Shown here: positions 51,579-60,409 of the stretch, piece after piece | How the letters are laid out: every line of letters starts with the position of its first letter | Position numbering within the stretch: position 1 is the stretch's first letter | From: an uncultured Oscillospiraceae bacterium | Lineage (GTDB): Bacteria > Bacillota > Clostridia > Oscillospirales > Acutalibacteraceae | Direction of reading: 5' to 3' | NCBI GenBank assembly: GCA_959596515.1 | Contig: CAUFXR010000001.1 | Coordinates: forward strand, 1-64,000 | Length of the DNA stretch: 64,000 nucleotides | Made by a program: the position numbers and the translations under genes | The notes under the pieces: model-generated | Seen by the model: the letters and a program-made list of their open reading frames with translations, nothing else | What the model was told of the DNA's origin: nothing | Database searches by the model: none

Positions 51579-52342
51579 GCGGTTTGATCTTCGATTCCCA
51601 CGCTCACTACGACGATAAAGCTTTTGATGCCGACCGGGAGGAACTTCTCGCCGCCCTGCCCCAAAACGGCGTGGGCGGCGTGATCAATTGCGGCGCCTCC
51701 CTGGAAAGTTCCCGGGCCGCCGTCGAATTGGCGGAGGCTTATCCCTATGTTTACGCCGCGGTAGGGGTTCATCCGGAGGATGTCAAAAGCGCTCCCGCGG
51801 ATTATTTGACCAGACTGGAGTCACTGGCCGCCAAACCTAAGGTTGTGGCCATCGGCGAGATCGGCTTGGACTATTATTGGGAAGAAAACGCCTCTCCCGA
51901 CGTACAAAAGCGCTTTTTTGAGGCTCAGCTTTTGCTGGCCGATAGGCTGCGGTTACCGGTCATTATTCATGACCGAGAGGCCCATGGAGACACTATGGAG
52001 TTGCTGCAAAAGCACAAACCCCGGGGCGTGCTCCACTGCTTTTCCGGCAGTGTGGAGACTGCTCGCCAGGCGGTAAAGCTTGGATTGTATCTCGGATTCG
52101 GCGGCTCCGTTACCTTTAAAAACGCCCGGCATCCTGTTGAAGTCGCCCGGGAGATTCCCCTGGATCGTCTCCTGCTGGAAACCGACGCGCCCTATATGGC
52201 CCCGGTTCCCTGCCGGGGAAAACGGAACGATTCCTCCCTGATTCGTTATGTGGCGGAAAAGATCGCCCAAATCAGAGGAATTTCCGTTGAACAGGTGCTG
52301 AACGCCTCTTTCGAGAATACCCGCGCTCTTTTCTCTATCTGA
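51575..52342 (+). CDS. tatD: TatD-family metal-dependent DNase/hydrolase
   Basis: Metal-dependent TIM-barrel hydrolase with 3'-5' exonuclease activity in known members. The 255-residue protein has the HxH metal motif DSHAHYDDKAFD at the N-terminus, VVAIGEIGLDYYW (~residue 90), PVIIHDREAHGDT (~130), VLHCFSGS (~152) and ETDAPYMAPVPCRG (~205). The ATG overlaps the metG stop (ATGA), and metG-tatD is a common Firmicutes pair. The next gene is the radical SAM protein typically associated with tatD. Confidence 0.95.
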   Translation: MSGLIFDSHAHYDDKAFDADREELLAALPQNGVGGVINCGASLESSRAAVELAEAYPYVYAAVGVHPEDVKSAPADYLTRLESLAAKPKVVAIGEIGLDYYWEENASPDVQKRFFEAQLLLADRLRLPVIIHDREAHGDTMELLQKHKPRGVLHCFSGSVETARQAVKLGLYLGFGGSVTFKNARHPVEVAREIPLDRLLLETDAPYMAPVPCRGKRNDSSLIRYVAEKIAQIRGISVEQVLNASFENTRALFSI

Positions 52343-52643
52343 CCTGCCATGCCAGGGACGAAATTTCTATCCCGCTGTGTGTTTTCTGATCTCAATCCTC
52401 GCCGGACATCGTTTCATCGGGCGGTTCCAGATTTTCTGAAACAGAGAGACGCTGTCTGTGTTTCAGGAAAACGCTTTGAGTCTGATGGGCCTTGTTTTTA
52501 CGAAAGCTCATAAAAGCTTATAAACGCTACCCTGTTTTTTATATTTCCCCTGGCTTGGCGTTTGCCAATTTGACAGGAGACCATTCGAAATCATTCTTTA
52601 TATTCTTAATATTTGATTAATTGATTTAAAGGACTGTTTTATC
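52343..52643 (+). other. Gap between tatD and the radical SAM gene
   Basis: About 300 bases. No gene or clear terminator is seen; the last 60 bases are AT-rich and may hold a promoter. Confidence 0.4.
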
Positions 52644-53249
52644 TTGACCATTACTTATACCTTAGGCGGAACACTGTATGTAAACCTGACCAATCGCTGT
52701 CCCAACGCCTGCGATTTTTGTCTGCGGACTCACGGTCCCGGCGTAGGAGACGCCGAATCCCTGTGGCTGGACCGGGAACCTACCCGGGAGGAAATCTGGG
52801 AGGATCTTTCCAAACGGGATCTGAATGCTTATCCGGAGCTGGTATTCTGCGGCTATGGAGAACCTACCTGCCGTTTAGAGGATATGCTCTGGCTTTGCGG
52901 AAAGGTCCGCCAGGTCAGCCATATTTCTATCCGAGTGAATACCAACGGCCTTTCTGATTTAATCAACGGCAGAAAAACCGCGGCGGAATTCGACGGGCTG
53001 GTGGATATTATTTCTATCAGCTTAAATGCCTCTACGCCGGAAAAGTATCAGGAAATTTGTCACTCCCAGTTTGGCCTGGATGCCTTGCCCGCTATTCTTT
53101 CCTTTACCCGTCAGGTCAGCGTTTATGTGCCCCAGGTGGTGCTTTCCGTGGTAGATAAGGATATGTCCCACAAGGAGCTCGCAGAATGTGAACGTCTGGC
53201 AAAGCAAAACGGCGCTTTGTTCCGTGTACGCGCCTATATCGAAAATTAA
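52644..53249 (+). CDS. TatD-associated radical SAM protein
   Basis: A 201-residue radical SAM enzyme. The cluster motif CPNACDFC (CxxxCxxC) lies at residue ~19 after LYVNLTNR. FCGYGEPTCRLEDML (~75), RVNTNGLSDL (~105) and ISISLNASTPEKYQEICHSQFG (~125) are typical. The small size and the place next to tatD match the family annotated as TatD family-associated radical SAM protein; function is not established. The start is TTG at 52644 after AAAGGACTG. Confidence 0.9.
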   Translation: MTITYTLGGTLYVNLTNRCPNACDFCLRTHGPGVGDAESLWLDREPTREEIWEDLSKRDLNAYPELVFCGYGEPTCRLEDMLWLCGKVRQVSHISIRVNTNGLSDLINGRKTAAEFDGLVDIISISLNASTPEKYQEICHSQFGLDALPAILSFTRQVSVYVPQVVLSVVDKDMSHKELAECERLAKQNGALFRVRAYIEN

Positions 53250-53329
53250 AAAAATAGAAATCCGTAATGAAAAGGCTCTGAATGTTTTCAGGGCCTTCTT
53301 TTATACTCTCATATGTAGGAAAACTCGCT

Positions 53330-53715
53330 CACAAAACTCTAAAAAATAAAAAGCGCCATCCAGCTCTCAAAGCGGAAAGCACCTTTCAAACTCCTGAAAG
53401 AAAAAACACCGGCCGAACCTCCAAAAAGGAAAATGCTGTCTACCCCCAAATGAAAGAGACGTCGACCAAACCTTCGAAAAAGAAAAGCGCTGTCTAACCT
53501 CCCGAATGAAAGAGACATCGGTCAGAACTTCGAAAAGGAAAAGCACCTTTCAAACCCCTAAAAACACCGGTCAAACCTTTGAAAAAGAAAAGGCACCGAC
53601 CAAACCTTCAAAAGTGGAAAAACATTGTTCAAATTCCTAAAGAAAAAGAAACCACACCGTTCCGACCCTCGAGAAGGAAAATACATCGGTCAAAATCTAA
53701 AAAAGAAAAAGCAGC
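53330..53715. repeat. Degenerate tandem repeat with CGGTCAAACCTTCGAAAA-like units
   Basis: Roughly eight to ten imperfect units of about 25-55 bases share a GGTCAAACCT core and an AAAAAGGAAAAGC tail. Spacing is irregular, so it may be an old decayed minisatellite. No gene can be assigned. Confidence 0.6.
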
Positions 53716-53736
53716 GTCATGAATCATAAAAAGTGT

Positions 53737-53781
53737 AAAAAGGGAAGCAAGGACTCATTGGTGTTCCTTGTCTCCCTTTTT
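53737..53781. terminator. Terminator-like stem downstream of spoIIE
   Basis: AAAAAGGGA (53737-53745) pairs with TCCCTTTTT (53773-53781), and an inner AAGGA/TCCTT extends the stem. It would serve spoIIE on the minus strand, about 180 bases after its stop. Confidence 0.6.
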
Positions 53782-53960
53782 CCGTGTATGTCGCTATCGG
53801 TCCTATTGCTCCAGGCGGTCTGCATTTTGTATAAAGCTCTCTTTAAACCCGGCATTTTGTATTGCGTACAGAGATACAGCGATATACAAATACAGCGTCC
53901 TATGCGCTGTTGGAAACTTATCTAAGGCAGTTCTTAAGATGGGTGGTCTTCCAAACAGCC

Positions 53961-56324
53961 TTAAGATCGGGTCTGAATGGTAGCCGCCAGCACTGTGATG
54001 TCGTCGTCATGCCCGTCCTTTCTTTTTTCCCGGGCTAACTCCACAATTTTTTGGGCGAATTCCTCTTCCCCTTGGTCCTCCCAGGTGAGGAGCTCTCCCT
54101 CCAGCCAGGCATCCCCATCTGCCAAAACGCCGTCGGATACCATCAAAAGCCGGTCTCCTTCCTGAAGCTGATAGGTTTCCTTGGCAAAACTGATTTCCGT
54201 CAAAATCCCAGCGGGCAGAGAGGGTAGATCTACCCGATGGATTTTTCCTTTCCTCACTATATAAGAGATCGCCGCGCCGGCTTTACAAAATTCCACTTTG
54301 CCGGAAAACAGATTCACTCTGGCCACATCCAAAGTGGCCAGTGATTCCTCGCCGGATTTTACCAGCAGAGCGGAATTGACGATCCGCAGTGCACAGTCAA
54401 AGCTGATCCCCGCTTTCGCTAGCTTCGCTAAAATTCCCGCCGCCATAGCGCCGTCTACCGCGGCTCGGCCACCGCTGCCCATACCGTCGCTGATAATCAT
54501 TACCATACGCCCCAAGCCGTCGTTAAAGTAGGTACAGTGATCTCCGCAGAGGCTGCCATTATTGCATACATGCTGCGCTACCCCTAACACTGGCTGAAAC
54601 GTCGGCTTTTCACTGAACTGAATCCGGCACCGGTCCGGCGCCGTACTGATGCAGGGGGCATCCATTTTTCTGCCGCATACCCGGTCAATCTGCCGCAGCA
54701 GATCCTTTTTGAACAGTGCCGCGGCTTCCTCTTTAGCCGCTTCGATCTCCACGGAAAGCCGGTGATAACGGTCCACCCGGCAGCTCACGTCGATGGGCAG
54801 AACACCGGAAGCTCGAAGCATGGCGCACAGCTGCTCTCCAAGGGCAAAATCATATTTTTCATACAGCTCCAATTCCTGAGCCATATCCTCTAAGATCTCG
54901 CTCATCCCGCAGAACTGGTCATAGACTACTCCGCGCACCTCGCTGATCCTGCGGTCTGCCGCCGCGTTGGCCTGATAGCCAGCATAATACCGATTAACCG
55001 CTCTGACCACCTCGGAAATTCTATTGCACCGTTCCTGGAAATGCTGTGGAAAATCCTCTGGGGTGATTTTGTGCTTCGTCTTCAGTACTTGAGTCAGATC
55101 ATTAAAGGCGTTCATGGTGTTAGAATACTCCTGCTGCCAGCAGAGCGCTTTCAGCCCGCAGTGGTTGCATACCGACGTAGCCGTCTTCTGGTACACCTGG
55201 TTGATATCGGCAACGGAGATCTGTTTCAGTTTTTTGGAAACCTCATCCACGCAACTGGATACATCCGACAGTGTCTTAGAGGCAAAATCCAAGCGCATGA
55301 TCACACTCCGCCGCATACCGTCCCCATTGGGCTTGTCCGCCGGCGCAGTAAAAATCTGCGCTAGTCCCTGGGTCGCGGATTTGGGAACCAGCATAAAAAT
55401 CAAGGTCGCTGCCATCACTTCATAAGCGCCCGCCACCACGGTGGCGGTATTTCCCGTTTGCAGAGCGACGATTCCATTGGAGAGGATAAACGCAGCCGCC
55501 ACGGCGATTCTACCCAATGGAGAAAACAGTCCGGAGATCAGACCACCGAAGGCATAGGCCCCGGCCACATAGCTTAACGAGGCGGAAGACAGGCTGAAAA
55601 TAATGCCTGTGGCGATGCCCGAGACGCTGCCGCCGCCTACACCCCCATATTGCGCGCAGTAAAGCACCGCCAGCACCGCTAAAATCCTACCTACCGAAAC
55701 ATAGCCGATCATCACATTGGAAAACGCCAGAATCCCGATACATCCGGTCAGGGCCACACAGGCCAGTTCCTGTTGGCTTAAAGTAGAGATTCCCCGGCTA
55801 CCGGACAAAACCTTTACGGTTTGCGTAAAGAAATAGGCCGCTCCGGCGGACAACAGCGCCTCCGTCAGATTAGAAATAATGGTCGTTGACGTAATCAGGC
55901 TGGCACTACTCATCGCCAGACCAGTAGCGAAAATCGGTACAAAGGCCACAATAGGGGCGTAAAGCTGGTTTTGATTCAACCTTTTCAGGTCATTCAGTGT
56001 CCATCGGATAGCGGCTGTGGCCAGGATCGCCGCCAAATAGCGTATTCCCTCGTTCACCGCACCGGGAAGAAGACTCCCCACAATAGTTCCCGCGGTCACC
56101 GCGATTAGATTGGGAAACGGCGCCGCGGCTGCCAGCGCCACGCCAAAGGGCGAATAGCCGCCGAACACTGTTCCTCGGGAGGCAAGCACCCCTAATCCAA
56201 AATAAATGATCTGCACCAACAGCTTGGCCAAAGCCTGGGAGGCCAAAGTTTCCCGCAAAATCTCCCTGGACTGCCGTTTCGTTCCCACAGTTCCGATTAT
56301 TACCCCTTTGGTTCTCAAAATCAT
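53961..56324 (-). CDS. spoIIE: Stage II sporulation protein E (PP2C-type phosphatase)
   Basis: Membrane phosphatase that dephosphorylates SpoIIAA to activate sigma-F in the forespore and helps asymmetric division. The 787-residue protein has about ten membrane helices in residues ~30-320, a central regulatory region with clustered Cys (ICNHCGLKALC), and a C-terminal PP2C domain with the metal-binding Asp in IISDGMGSGGRAAVDGAMAA (~620) and MVSDGVLADGDAW plus DDITVLAATI at the end. ATG 56324 follows AGGTTGG. Its presence implies endospore formation. Confidence 0.97.
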   Translation of the reverse strand: MILRTKGVIIGTVGTKRQSREILRETLASQALAKLLVQIIYFGLGVLASRGTVFGGYSPFGVALAAAAPFPNLIAVTAGTIVGSLLPGAVNEGIRYLAAILATAAIRWTLNDLKRLNQNQLYAPIVAFVPIFATGLAMSSASLITSTTIISNLTEALLSAGAAYFFTQTVKVLSGSRGISTLSQQELACVALTGCIGILAFSNVMIGYVSVGRILAVLAVLYCAQYGGVGGGSVSGIATGIIFSLSSASLSYVAGAYAFGGLISGLFSPLGRIAVAAAFILSNGIVALQTGNTATVVAGAYEVMAATLIFMLVPKSATQGLAQIFTAPADKPNGDGMRRSVIMRLDFASKTLSDVSSCVDEVSKKLKQISVADINQVYQKTATSVCNHCGLKALCWQQEYSNTMNAFNDLTQVLKTKHKITPEDFPQHFQERCNRISEVVRAVNRYYAGYQANAAADRRISEVRGVVYDQFCGMSEILEDMAQELELYEKYDFALGEQLCAMLRASGVLPIDVSCRVDRYHRLSVEIEAAKEEAAALFKKDLLRQIDRVCGRKMDAPCISTAPDRCRIQFSEKPTFQPVLGVAQHVCNNGSLCGDHCTYFNDGLGRMVMIISDGMGSGGRAAVDGAMAAGILAKLAKAGISFDCALRIVNSALLVKSGEESLATLDVARVNLFSGKVEFCKAGAAISYIVRKGKIHRVDLPSLPAGILTEISFAKETYQLQEGDRLLMVSDGVLADGDAWLEGELLTWEDQGEEEFAQKIVELAREKRKDGHDDDITVLAATIQTRS

Positions 56325-56349
56325 TCACCAACCTTTATAATATGCACCC

Positions 56350-56383
56350 ATTATAAGTCTTATGCCATATTTTTCCTGTCGGA
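56350..56383 (-). promoter_or_regulatory. Candidate spoIIE promoter with a Spo0A-box-like site
   Basis: On the minus strand TATAAT lies at 56350-56355 with no good -35 at 17 bases. Instead the plus-strand heptamer TGTCGGA (56377-56383), one base off the Spo0A box TGTCGAA, covers the -35 area. Spo0A-activated sigma-A promoters of this kind control spoIIE in Bacillus. The match is short and needs testing. Confidence 0.4.
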
Positions 56384-56552
56384 TTTTGTGGGGACCAATT
56401 ATTTCTCAAAAGTTATTTTGTAAATGACCAGAGATAGCGCTAACTTGTGGACCATATTAGGCCCTGATTAAATCAGAGAAGCAGACTGCGCTGACGATGG
56501 AGGCCTAACCAAACAATCGAAACTGACATAATTTTGAAATTCGCATAAAAAA

Positions 56553-56575
56553 GAGGCCCCCCTTTGGGGGACCTC
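56553..56575 (-). terminator. Terminator of the ComEC-like hydrolase gene
   Basis: On the minus strand GAGGTCCCCC pairs with GGGGGGCCTC around a short loop and is followed by TTTTTTATG. It lies about 110 bases after the stop at 56688. Confidence 0.75.
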
Positions 56576-56687
56576 AAAGTCCTATACGTCTCAGAAAAGC
56601 CATAGACTTCCGAAAACGCTATTGGATAATTCCTCAATTTTCTTTTCGGGAAAGCCAGCCGGCAAGATCTGCGAGGACGACAAGCCG

Positions 56688-57650
56688 CTAATCAGCTTCC
56701 AGCGCGATATCAACAGCGGCCAGCGTCAGCTTTTCTCCATCACAGGAAGCTACAATGGTATGCTGCTGGTCGGTGCGGTAGACTGTCACATTTTTCTTCT
56801 CCAGTCTCTCCAGTGTCTCTGGATGGGGATGACCGTAAGAATTATCCTTTCCGCAGGAAATAACGGCATACCCCGGCGACACACTGTCTAAAAACGCCTG
56901 GCTGGTCGAGGTAGAGCTTCCGTGATGGCCACATTTCAGCACATCCGCCTTGATATCGCCGAAACGATCCAGGATCTCCTGCTCAGAGTCCGCCTCCGCG
57001 TCTCCCATAAACAAAAATTTCCTTTCCCCGTAAGTTAGCAGCACCGCGATGGAATAGCTGTTTAAATCCTCGTACGCGTCACTGTTAGGCGCCAACAGCT
57101 GGGCGGAAAGTTCATCCCTTTGAAACAGCATCGTTCCCGCTGTGCCCCGGTTCACCGTCAGTCCTTTCCGATCGATCGCGGTCAGTACATCCTCATAGGT
57201 TTTGGTTGTGGGAACCTGGCCATCCGCTACTTTGGGCAGGTAAATCTCCCCAACATCAAAAGCGTCAATTACTTTATCCAATCCGCCGATATGATCCTCA
57301 TGGGGGTGCGTACCGATCAAAAAATCGATTCGTTTCACACCCTGTTCCCTGATATATTCCACCAGCCGATCCGCCGTAGCATTACCCCCGGCATCGATCA
57401 GCATGGTCTGACCGTTCGGCAGCCGGATCAAGGAGGCATCAGCCTGTCCCACGTCTAAGTATTGAATTTGCAGTTCCTGCCCCTCCTCCGGCGCGGGAAT
57501 GGAAACCATCTGTCCCGCTTCCGTCTGGGACTTCTCTTCCTCTCTTGAGAACTCCGGACCACCCATGGAAAAATAAGTGCATAAAGCGGCAATCACTACG
57601 ATTACCGCGGAAAATAAGGTGCTTTTCCGTTTCCTCGATATTTTTTTCAT
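56688..57650 (-). CDS. Secreted ComEC/Rec2-like metallo-beta-lactamase-fold hydrolase
   Basis: A 320-residue exported protein: basic N-terminus, one hydrophobic segment (residues ~10-30), then an MBL domain with the metal motif GTHPHEDHIGGLDKVID (~115-130), FLMGDAEADSE (~205), and LKCGHHGSSTSTSQAFLD (~230). It matches the hydrolase part of ComEC but has no channel domain, as in a common class of free-standing proteins of Firmicutes. It may be a surface phosphodiesterase or nuclease. ATG 57650 follows AAAGGGAG. It is a single gene. Confidence 0.9.
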   Translation of the reverse strand: MKKISRKRKSTLFSAVIVVIAALCTYFSMGGPEFSREEEKSQTEAGQMVSIPAPEEGQELQIQYLDVGQADASLIRLPNGQTMLIDAGGNATADRLVEYIREQGVKRIDFLIGTHPHEDHIGGLDKVIDAFDVGEIYLPKVADGQVPTTKTYEDVLTAIDRKGLTVNRGTAGTMLFQRDELSAQLLAPNSDAYEDLNSYSIAVLLTYGERKFLFMGDAEADSEQEILDRFGDIKADVLKCGHHGSSTSTSQAFLDSVSPGYAVISCGKDNSYGHPHPETLERLEKKNVTVYRTDQQHTIVASCDGEKLTLAAVDIALEAD

Positions 57651-57758
57651 TGTAAAACTCCCTTTAAAAAGTACAAATAGTAATATTAATAAAAATTACT
57701 TATTGTAATATAAATTATACATTATACTAACATTATACTAATTTCTCGTTTCTTTTTA

Positions 57759-58925
57759 TTATTTGGCAAGATTCAACCAACGCTCCGCTTTTTCCAGAAG
57801 AAGCTCGCGTCTGTTCTCCAGGGTTTCCTCCAGCACCAGCTCAAGCAGCCGGTTCAGTGTGTTTCCGATTTTTCTACCCTCCGGATAGCCCAAGCGGATC
57901 AGGTCCTCTCCGGTAACAGCCAGCTGGTTTAGAGAACAGCACAGCCCTTGGGTGTTGATCTCCTCCAGCCATGCCAGCAGCTCAGGTTCCTTTCGGAAGC
58001 GAAGCAGATCTTCCGCTGTTTCCCTTCCCAAACGAGAGACCAATTTTCTAGCCTGGCTTCTGGTTTTCTCAAGAGACGTTTGGCGGTACTGCTCTAACAC
58101 CGTTACTGTTCTTATGGTTTTCCCATCGTACCGCAGTCTTTTCATCGCCAGACTTCCCTCCTCGGGAGTACAGCCGGAAAAAACGCCGGCCAGCCGAATC
58201 TCTTTTTTCGCCGGAAGGAGATTCAAAGGGATCTGGCGCAGGCCAGCCTCTGGTAAAAACACCTGGATCACCGAAAGATATTCTGTCAGCACCCGTTCGG
58301 CCCACTCTCCCAGGATTAATTTGGAAAATTCCGCCTGAAGCCTTTCCGGCGCGATTTTCCTCAGCAGCTCACGATGGTCCAAAAGAGCTTGTCTCGTATT
58401 TTTCTCTATTTCAAACTTCAGCACCGCGGAAAACCGCAGACAGCGGAGAATCCGCAGGGCATCTTCCTGAAAGCGTCTTTCCGGTTCCCCCACGCATGTT
58501 AGAAGCCGGTTTTTCAGGTCGCTTTGGCCTCCAAAGCAATCCACCAACCCTTTTTCGGGGTGAAACGCCATGGCGTTCACCGTAAAATCCCGGCGGGAAA
58601 GGTCCTCCTGCAAAGACCGGGTAAAGTGCACTTTATCCGGCCTTCGAAAATCGGAATAGCCGCTCTCTGTCCGATAGGTGGTGATTTCCGCCGCATGGCC
58701 CCCGATCACAGCGGTCACTGTGCCATGCTTCAGGCCGGTATCAAAAACCGGCAGCCCTGCCAGCGCCTGTTTCGTCTCCGCCGGCAGTGAGGAAACAGCA
58801 AAATCATAATCCTCTGGTTTTTTCCCAAGCAGCATATCCCGGACGCATCCGCCCACCGCGTAGGCCTCAAAGCCCTTTTTCTCCAATCGCCTGATCAGTT
58901 CGGCTCCCCATTCTGGCAGTTGCAT
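57759..58925 (-). CDS. cca: CCA tRNA nucleotidyltransferase
   Basis: Adds or repairs the 3' CCA of tRNAs. The 388-residue class II enzyme has AVGGCVRDMLLGKKPEDYDFAVS (GG and DxD, residues ~23-45), RRDFTVNAMAFHPEKGLVDCFGG (~110-132), RRFQEDALRILRCLRFSA (~150) and the helical body with ERLQAEFSKLIL (~195). A poly(A) polymerase cannot be excluded by sequence but the length and single-copy context favour CCA addition. ATG 58925 follows TTAGGAG. Confidence 0.93.
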   Translation of the reverse strand: MQLPEWGAELIRRLEKKGFEAYAVGGCVRDMLLGKKPEDYDFAVSSLPAETKQALAGLPVFDTGLKHGTVTAVIGGHAAEITTYRTESGYSDFRRPDKVHFTRSLQEDLSRRDFTVNAMAFHPEKGLVDCFGGQSDLKNRLLTCVGEPERRFQEDALRILRCLRFSAVLKFEIEKNTRQALLDHRELLRKIAPERLQAEFSKLILGEWAERVLTEYLSVIQVFLPEAGLRQIPLNLLPAKKEIRLAGVFSGCTPEEGSLAMKRLRYDGKTIRTVTVLEQYRQTSLEKTRSQARKLVSRLGRETAEDLLRFRKEPELLAWLEEINTQGLCCSLNQLAVTGEDLIRLGYPEGRKIGNTLNRLLELVLEETLENRRELLLEKAERWLNLAK

Positions 58926-59243
58926 ATTACTCTCCTAACGCTTTTCCGTAAATCCTGCCGATGGTTCCGAGCTCTGATAAGCTTTTCCATCACTGTCTCG
59001 TATCAGCCACCGGCCTCGCGCCCTTAAGTTTTCTCTTACGATGCCAAGACGATCCTTCCGCGCGGAAGGTATCGCCTTCCAGGTTTCCCACTGCCGCCGA
59101 AAAGATCGCGTTCACACGTTCTCCTTTCCAGCCGCGGGTTGTGGTCCGCGGATTTTCTTTTCCGCCGCCCGTTTTCCGCTTTCAGACGGCGCATTAAAAA
59201 ATCCCCAGCTCAGCGAGTCGGGGATTTTCATTTAGTCAGCTAG
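58926..59243. other. Intergenic region before cca, with a terminator at its right end
   Basis: About 320 bases. The right end holds AAAATCCCC/GGGGATTTT (59198-59228), a stem terminator for the secreted-protein gene at 59244. No gene is supported; short ORFs here lack ribosome sites. Confidence 0.5.
59198..59228 (-). terminator. Intrinsic terminator of the Ser-rich secreted protein gene
   Basis: AAAATCCCC (59198-59206) pairs with GGGGATTTT (59220-59228), with a loop of 13 bases that partly pairs. The minus-strand U-run follows the stop at 59244 by about 20 bases. Confidence 0.7.
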
Positions 59244-59939
59244 TCAGCGGTATCTGCCATATTTTCCACGATAATACTTATCATCCAAAAGATGCTTTTT
59301 CCCTGTGCGGCGGTTGCGGCGGTGATAGCGCTTTCGGCCCACGTTTTTATTTCTGGGGCCGCCGCCTCTGCGGTTGTTGCTGAACAACACCACCAAAACG
59401 ATGACAATCCCCAGCGCGATGAGAACCCAGGCTAAAATTCCTAAAATCTTTGTCCGCTGGTCCACCTTGGTAACCTCAACACCGGAACCCAGCAGATCAG
59501 GAATAGAATAAACTTTAGAGTCCACATCCGGCAGGCTGATGGTACTGGAAACCGGCTTTCTGGAAGAAGACGCCCTGGAAGAAGATGAGGCACGGGATGA
59601 GGACGAAGCCGCGCTGGAAACAGTGGCTGGATCCTCATAATAAACAGGCTCGCTGGAAGACGGCTCAGGAGTTGGTTCCGGGGCCGTAGAGGAAGGTTCC
59701 GGAGCTGTGGAAGACGGCGCGGGAGGTGGAGTGGTAGACGAAGGCGCTACTGAGCTGTCTGGAGCTACAGAAGAGATAGAAACCGGCGGCTCAGAGGGAG
59801 GTAATTCCTCACTGACCACTTGGCTGGAAGACGATATCTCCTCCGCGTTCTCCTCCTCTGCCCAGGCGGGCATGGCACAGATGAAGCTAATCATCAATAA
59901 TATTGTAACGCATAACGCGGTCCATTTTTTTACGTTCAC
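59244..59939 (-). CDS. Exported Ser/Pro-rich protein with C-terminal membrane helix and basic tail
   Basis: A 231-residue protein of unknown function. A signal peptide ends near AMPAWAEEE (residue ~28). Residues ~30-135 are Ser/Pro/Thr/Glu/Ala-rich with repeated SSTAPEP and SSRASS runs. A membrane helix lies at ~170-190 (ILAWVLIALGIVIVLVVLFS), followed by an Arg/Lys/Tyr-rich tail (RKRYHRRNRR to KYGRYR). The layout suggests a cell-wall-spanning protein anchored in the membrane. Start is GTG at 59939 with GGGGG ten bases upstream. Confidence 0.7.
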   Translation of the reverse strand: MNVKKWTALCVTILLMISFICAMPAWAEEENAEEISSSSQVVSEELPPSEPPVSISSVAPDSSVAPSSTTPPPAPSSTAPEPSSTAPEPTPEPSSSEPVYYEDPATVSSAASSSSRASSSSRASSSRKPVSSTISLPDVDSKVYSIPDLLGSGVEVTKVDQRTKILGILAWVLIALGIVIVLVVLFSNNRRGGGPRNKNVGRKRYHRRNRRTGKKHLLDDKYYRGKYGRYR

Positions 59940-60028
59940 GCTTTATAACCCCCAAGTTACAAAACCCTTATTTTGATCCATACAATCCTTGTGTTTCACA
60001 AAAAAATCCCATGTATTTCCACGTTATA

Positions 60029-60328
60029 TTATAGCACAGAAGCGACACAATGCAACAAATTTCCTATTTGTTGCAAAAAAAGTTTCAGAAAATTCATAAT
60101 CCCTTCCGTCCCGGTTTCCACAGCCTCTCGGACGGTTCCCATCCATCGCTGAATCTGGCCCCACAGGGCCGCGGCGTTCCGGGCGAATTCTCCCCCATCA
60201 AAGCCGGCGGCGGACAGCGTATAATCCACCCATAAAAAAGCTATGGCGGAGGCCGCTAAAATAAAAGTTACGCAGAAGCCTGCGAAAAAAATTTCCTTTT
60301 CCTTTTTACGTCTTTCCAAGAGAATCAA
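60029..60328 (-). CDS. Small single-helix membrane protein downstream of spoIIP
   Basis: A 99-residue protein with a charged N-terminus (LLERRKKEKE), a hydrophobic helix (IFFAGFCVTFILAASAIAFLWV) and a C-terminal amphipathic part ending in FLQQIGNLLHCVASVL. No family is recognised. It lies about 80 bases after spoIIP on the same strand. The start is TTG 60328 or the second TTG at 60319; GGAAGG precedes both. Placement suggests a sporulation-linked role, but this is weak. Confidence 0.6.
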   Translation of the reverse strand: MILLERRKKEKEIFFAGFCVTFILAASAIAFLWVDYTLSAAGFDGGEFARNAAALWGQIQRWMGTVREAVETGTEGIMNFLKLFLQQIGNLLHCVASVL

Positions 60329-60409
60329 ATTCCTTCCTTTCTCAAATTCGCTAACCGATCTCTCAACGCGCCGGTCCGGCGCATTGGTTAATGCATACCC
60401 TTCTCTGTC

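Larger units (their letters stand above)
53250..53960. other. Intergenic region with degenerate A-rich repeats
   Basis: About 700 bases. From 53330 to 53715 blocks such as CACCGGTCAAACCTTTGAAAA and GAAAAGCACC recur with irregular spacing, on the plus strand nearly G-poor in parts. The right end has a terminator-like stem at 53737-53781. Open frames across it look artefactual. Confidence 0.5.
56325..56687 (-). other. spoIIE upstream region with MBL-gene terminator
   Basis: Contains the spoIIE promoter candidate (56350-56383) and, further away, the terminator of the preceding gene (56553-56575). Nothing else is supported. Confidence 0.5.

Noticed and set aside
53330..53715. CRISPR array
   Set aside because: Repeats are imperfect and unevenly spaced, spacers are not distinct, and no cas gene is in the window.
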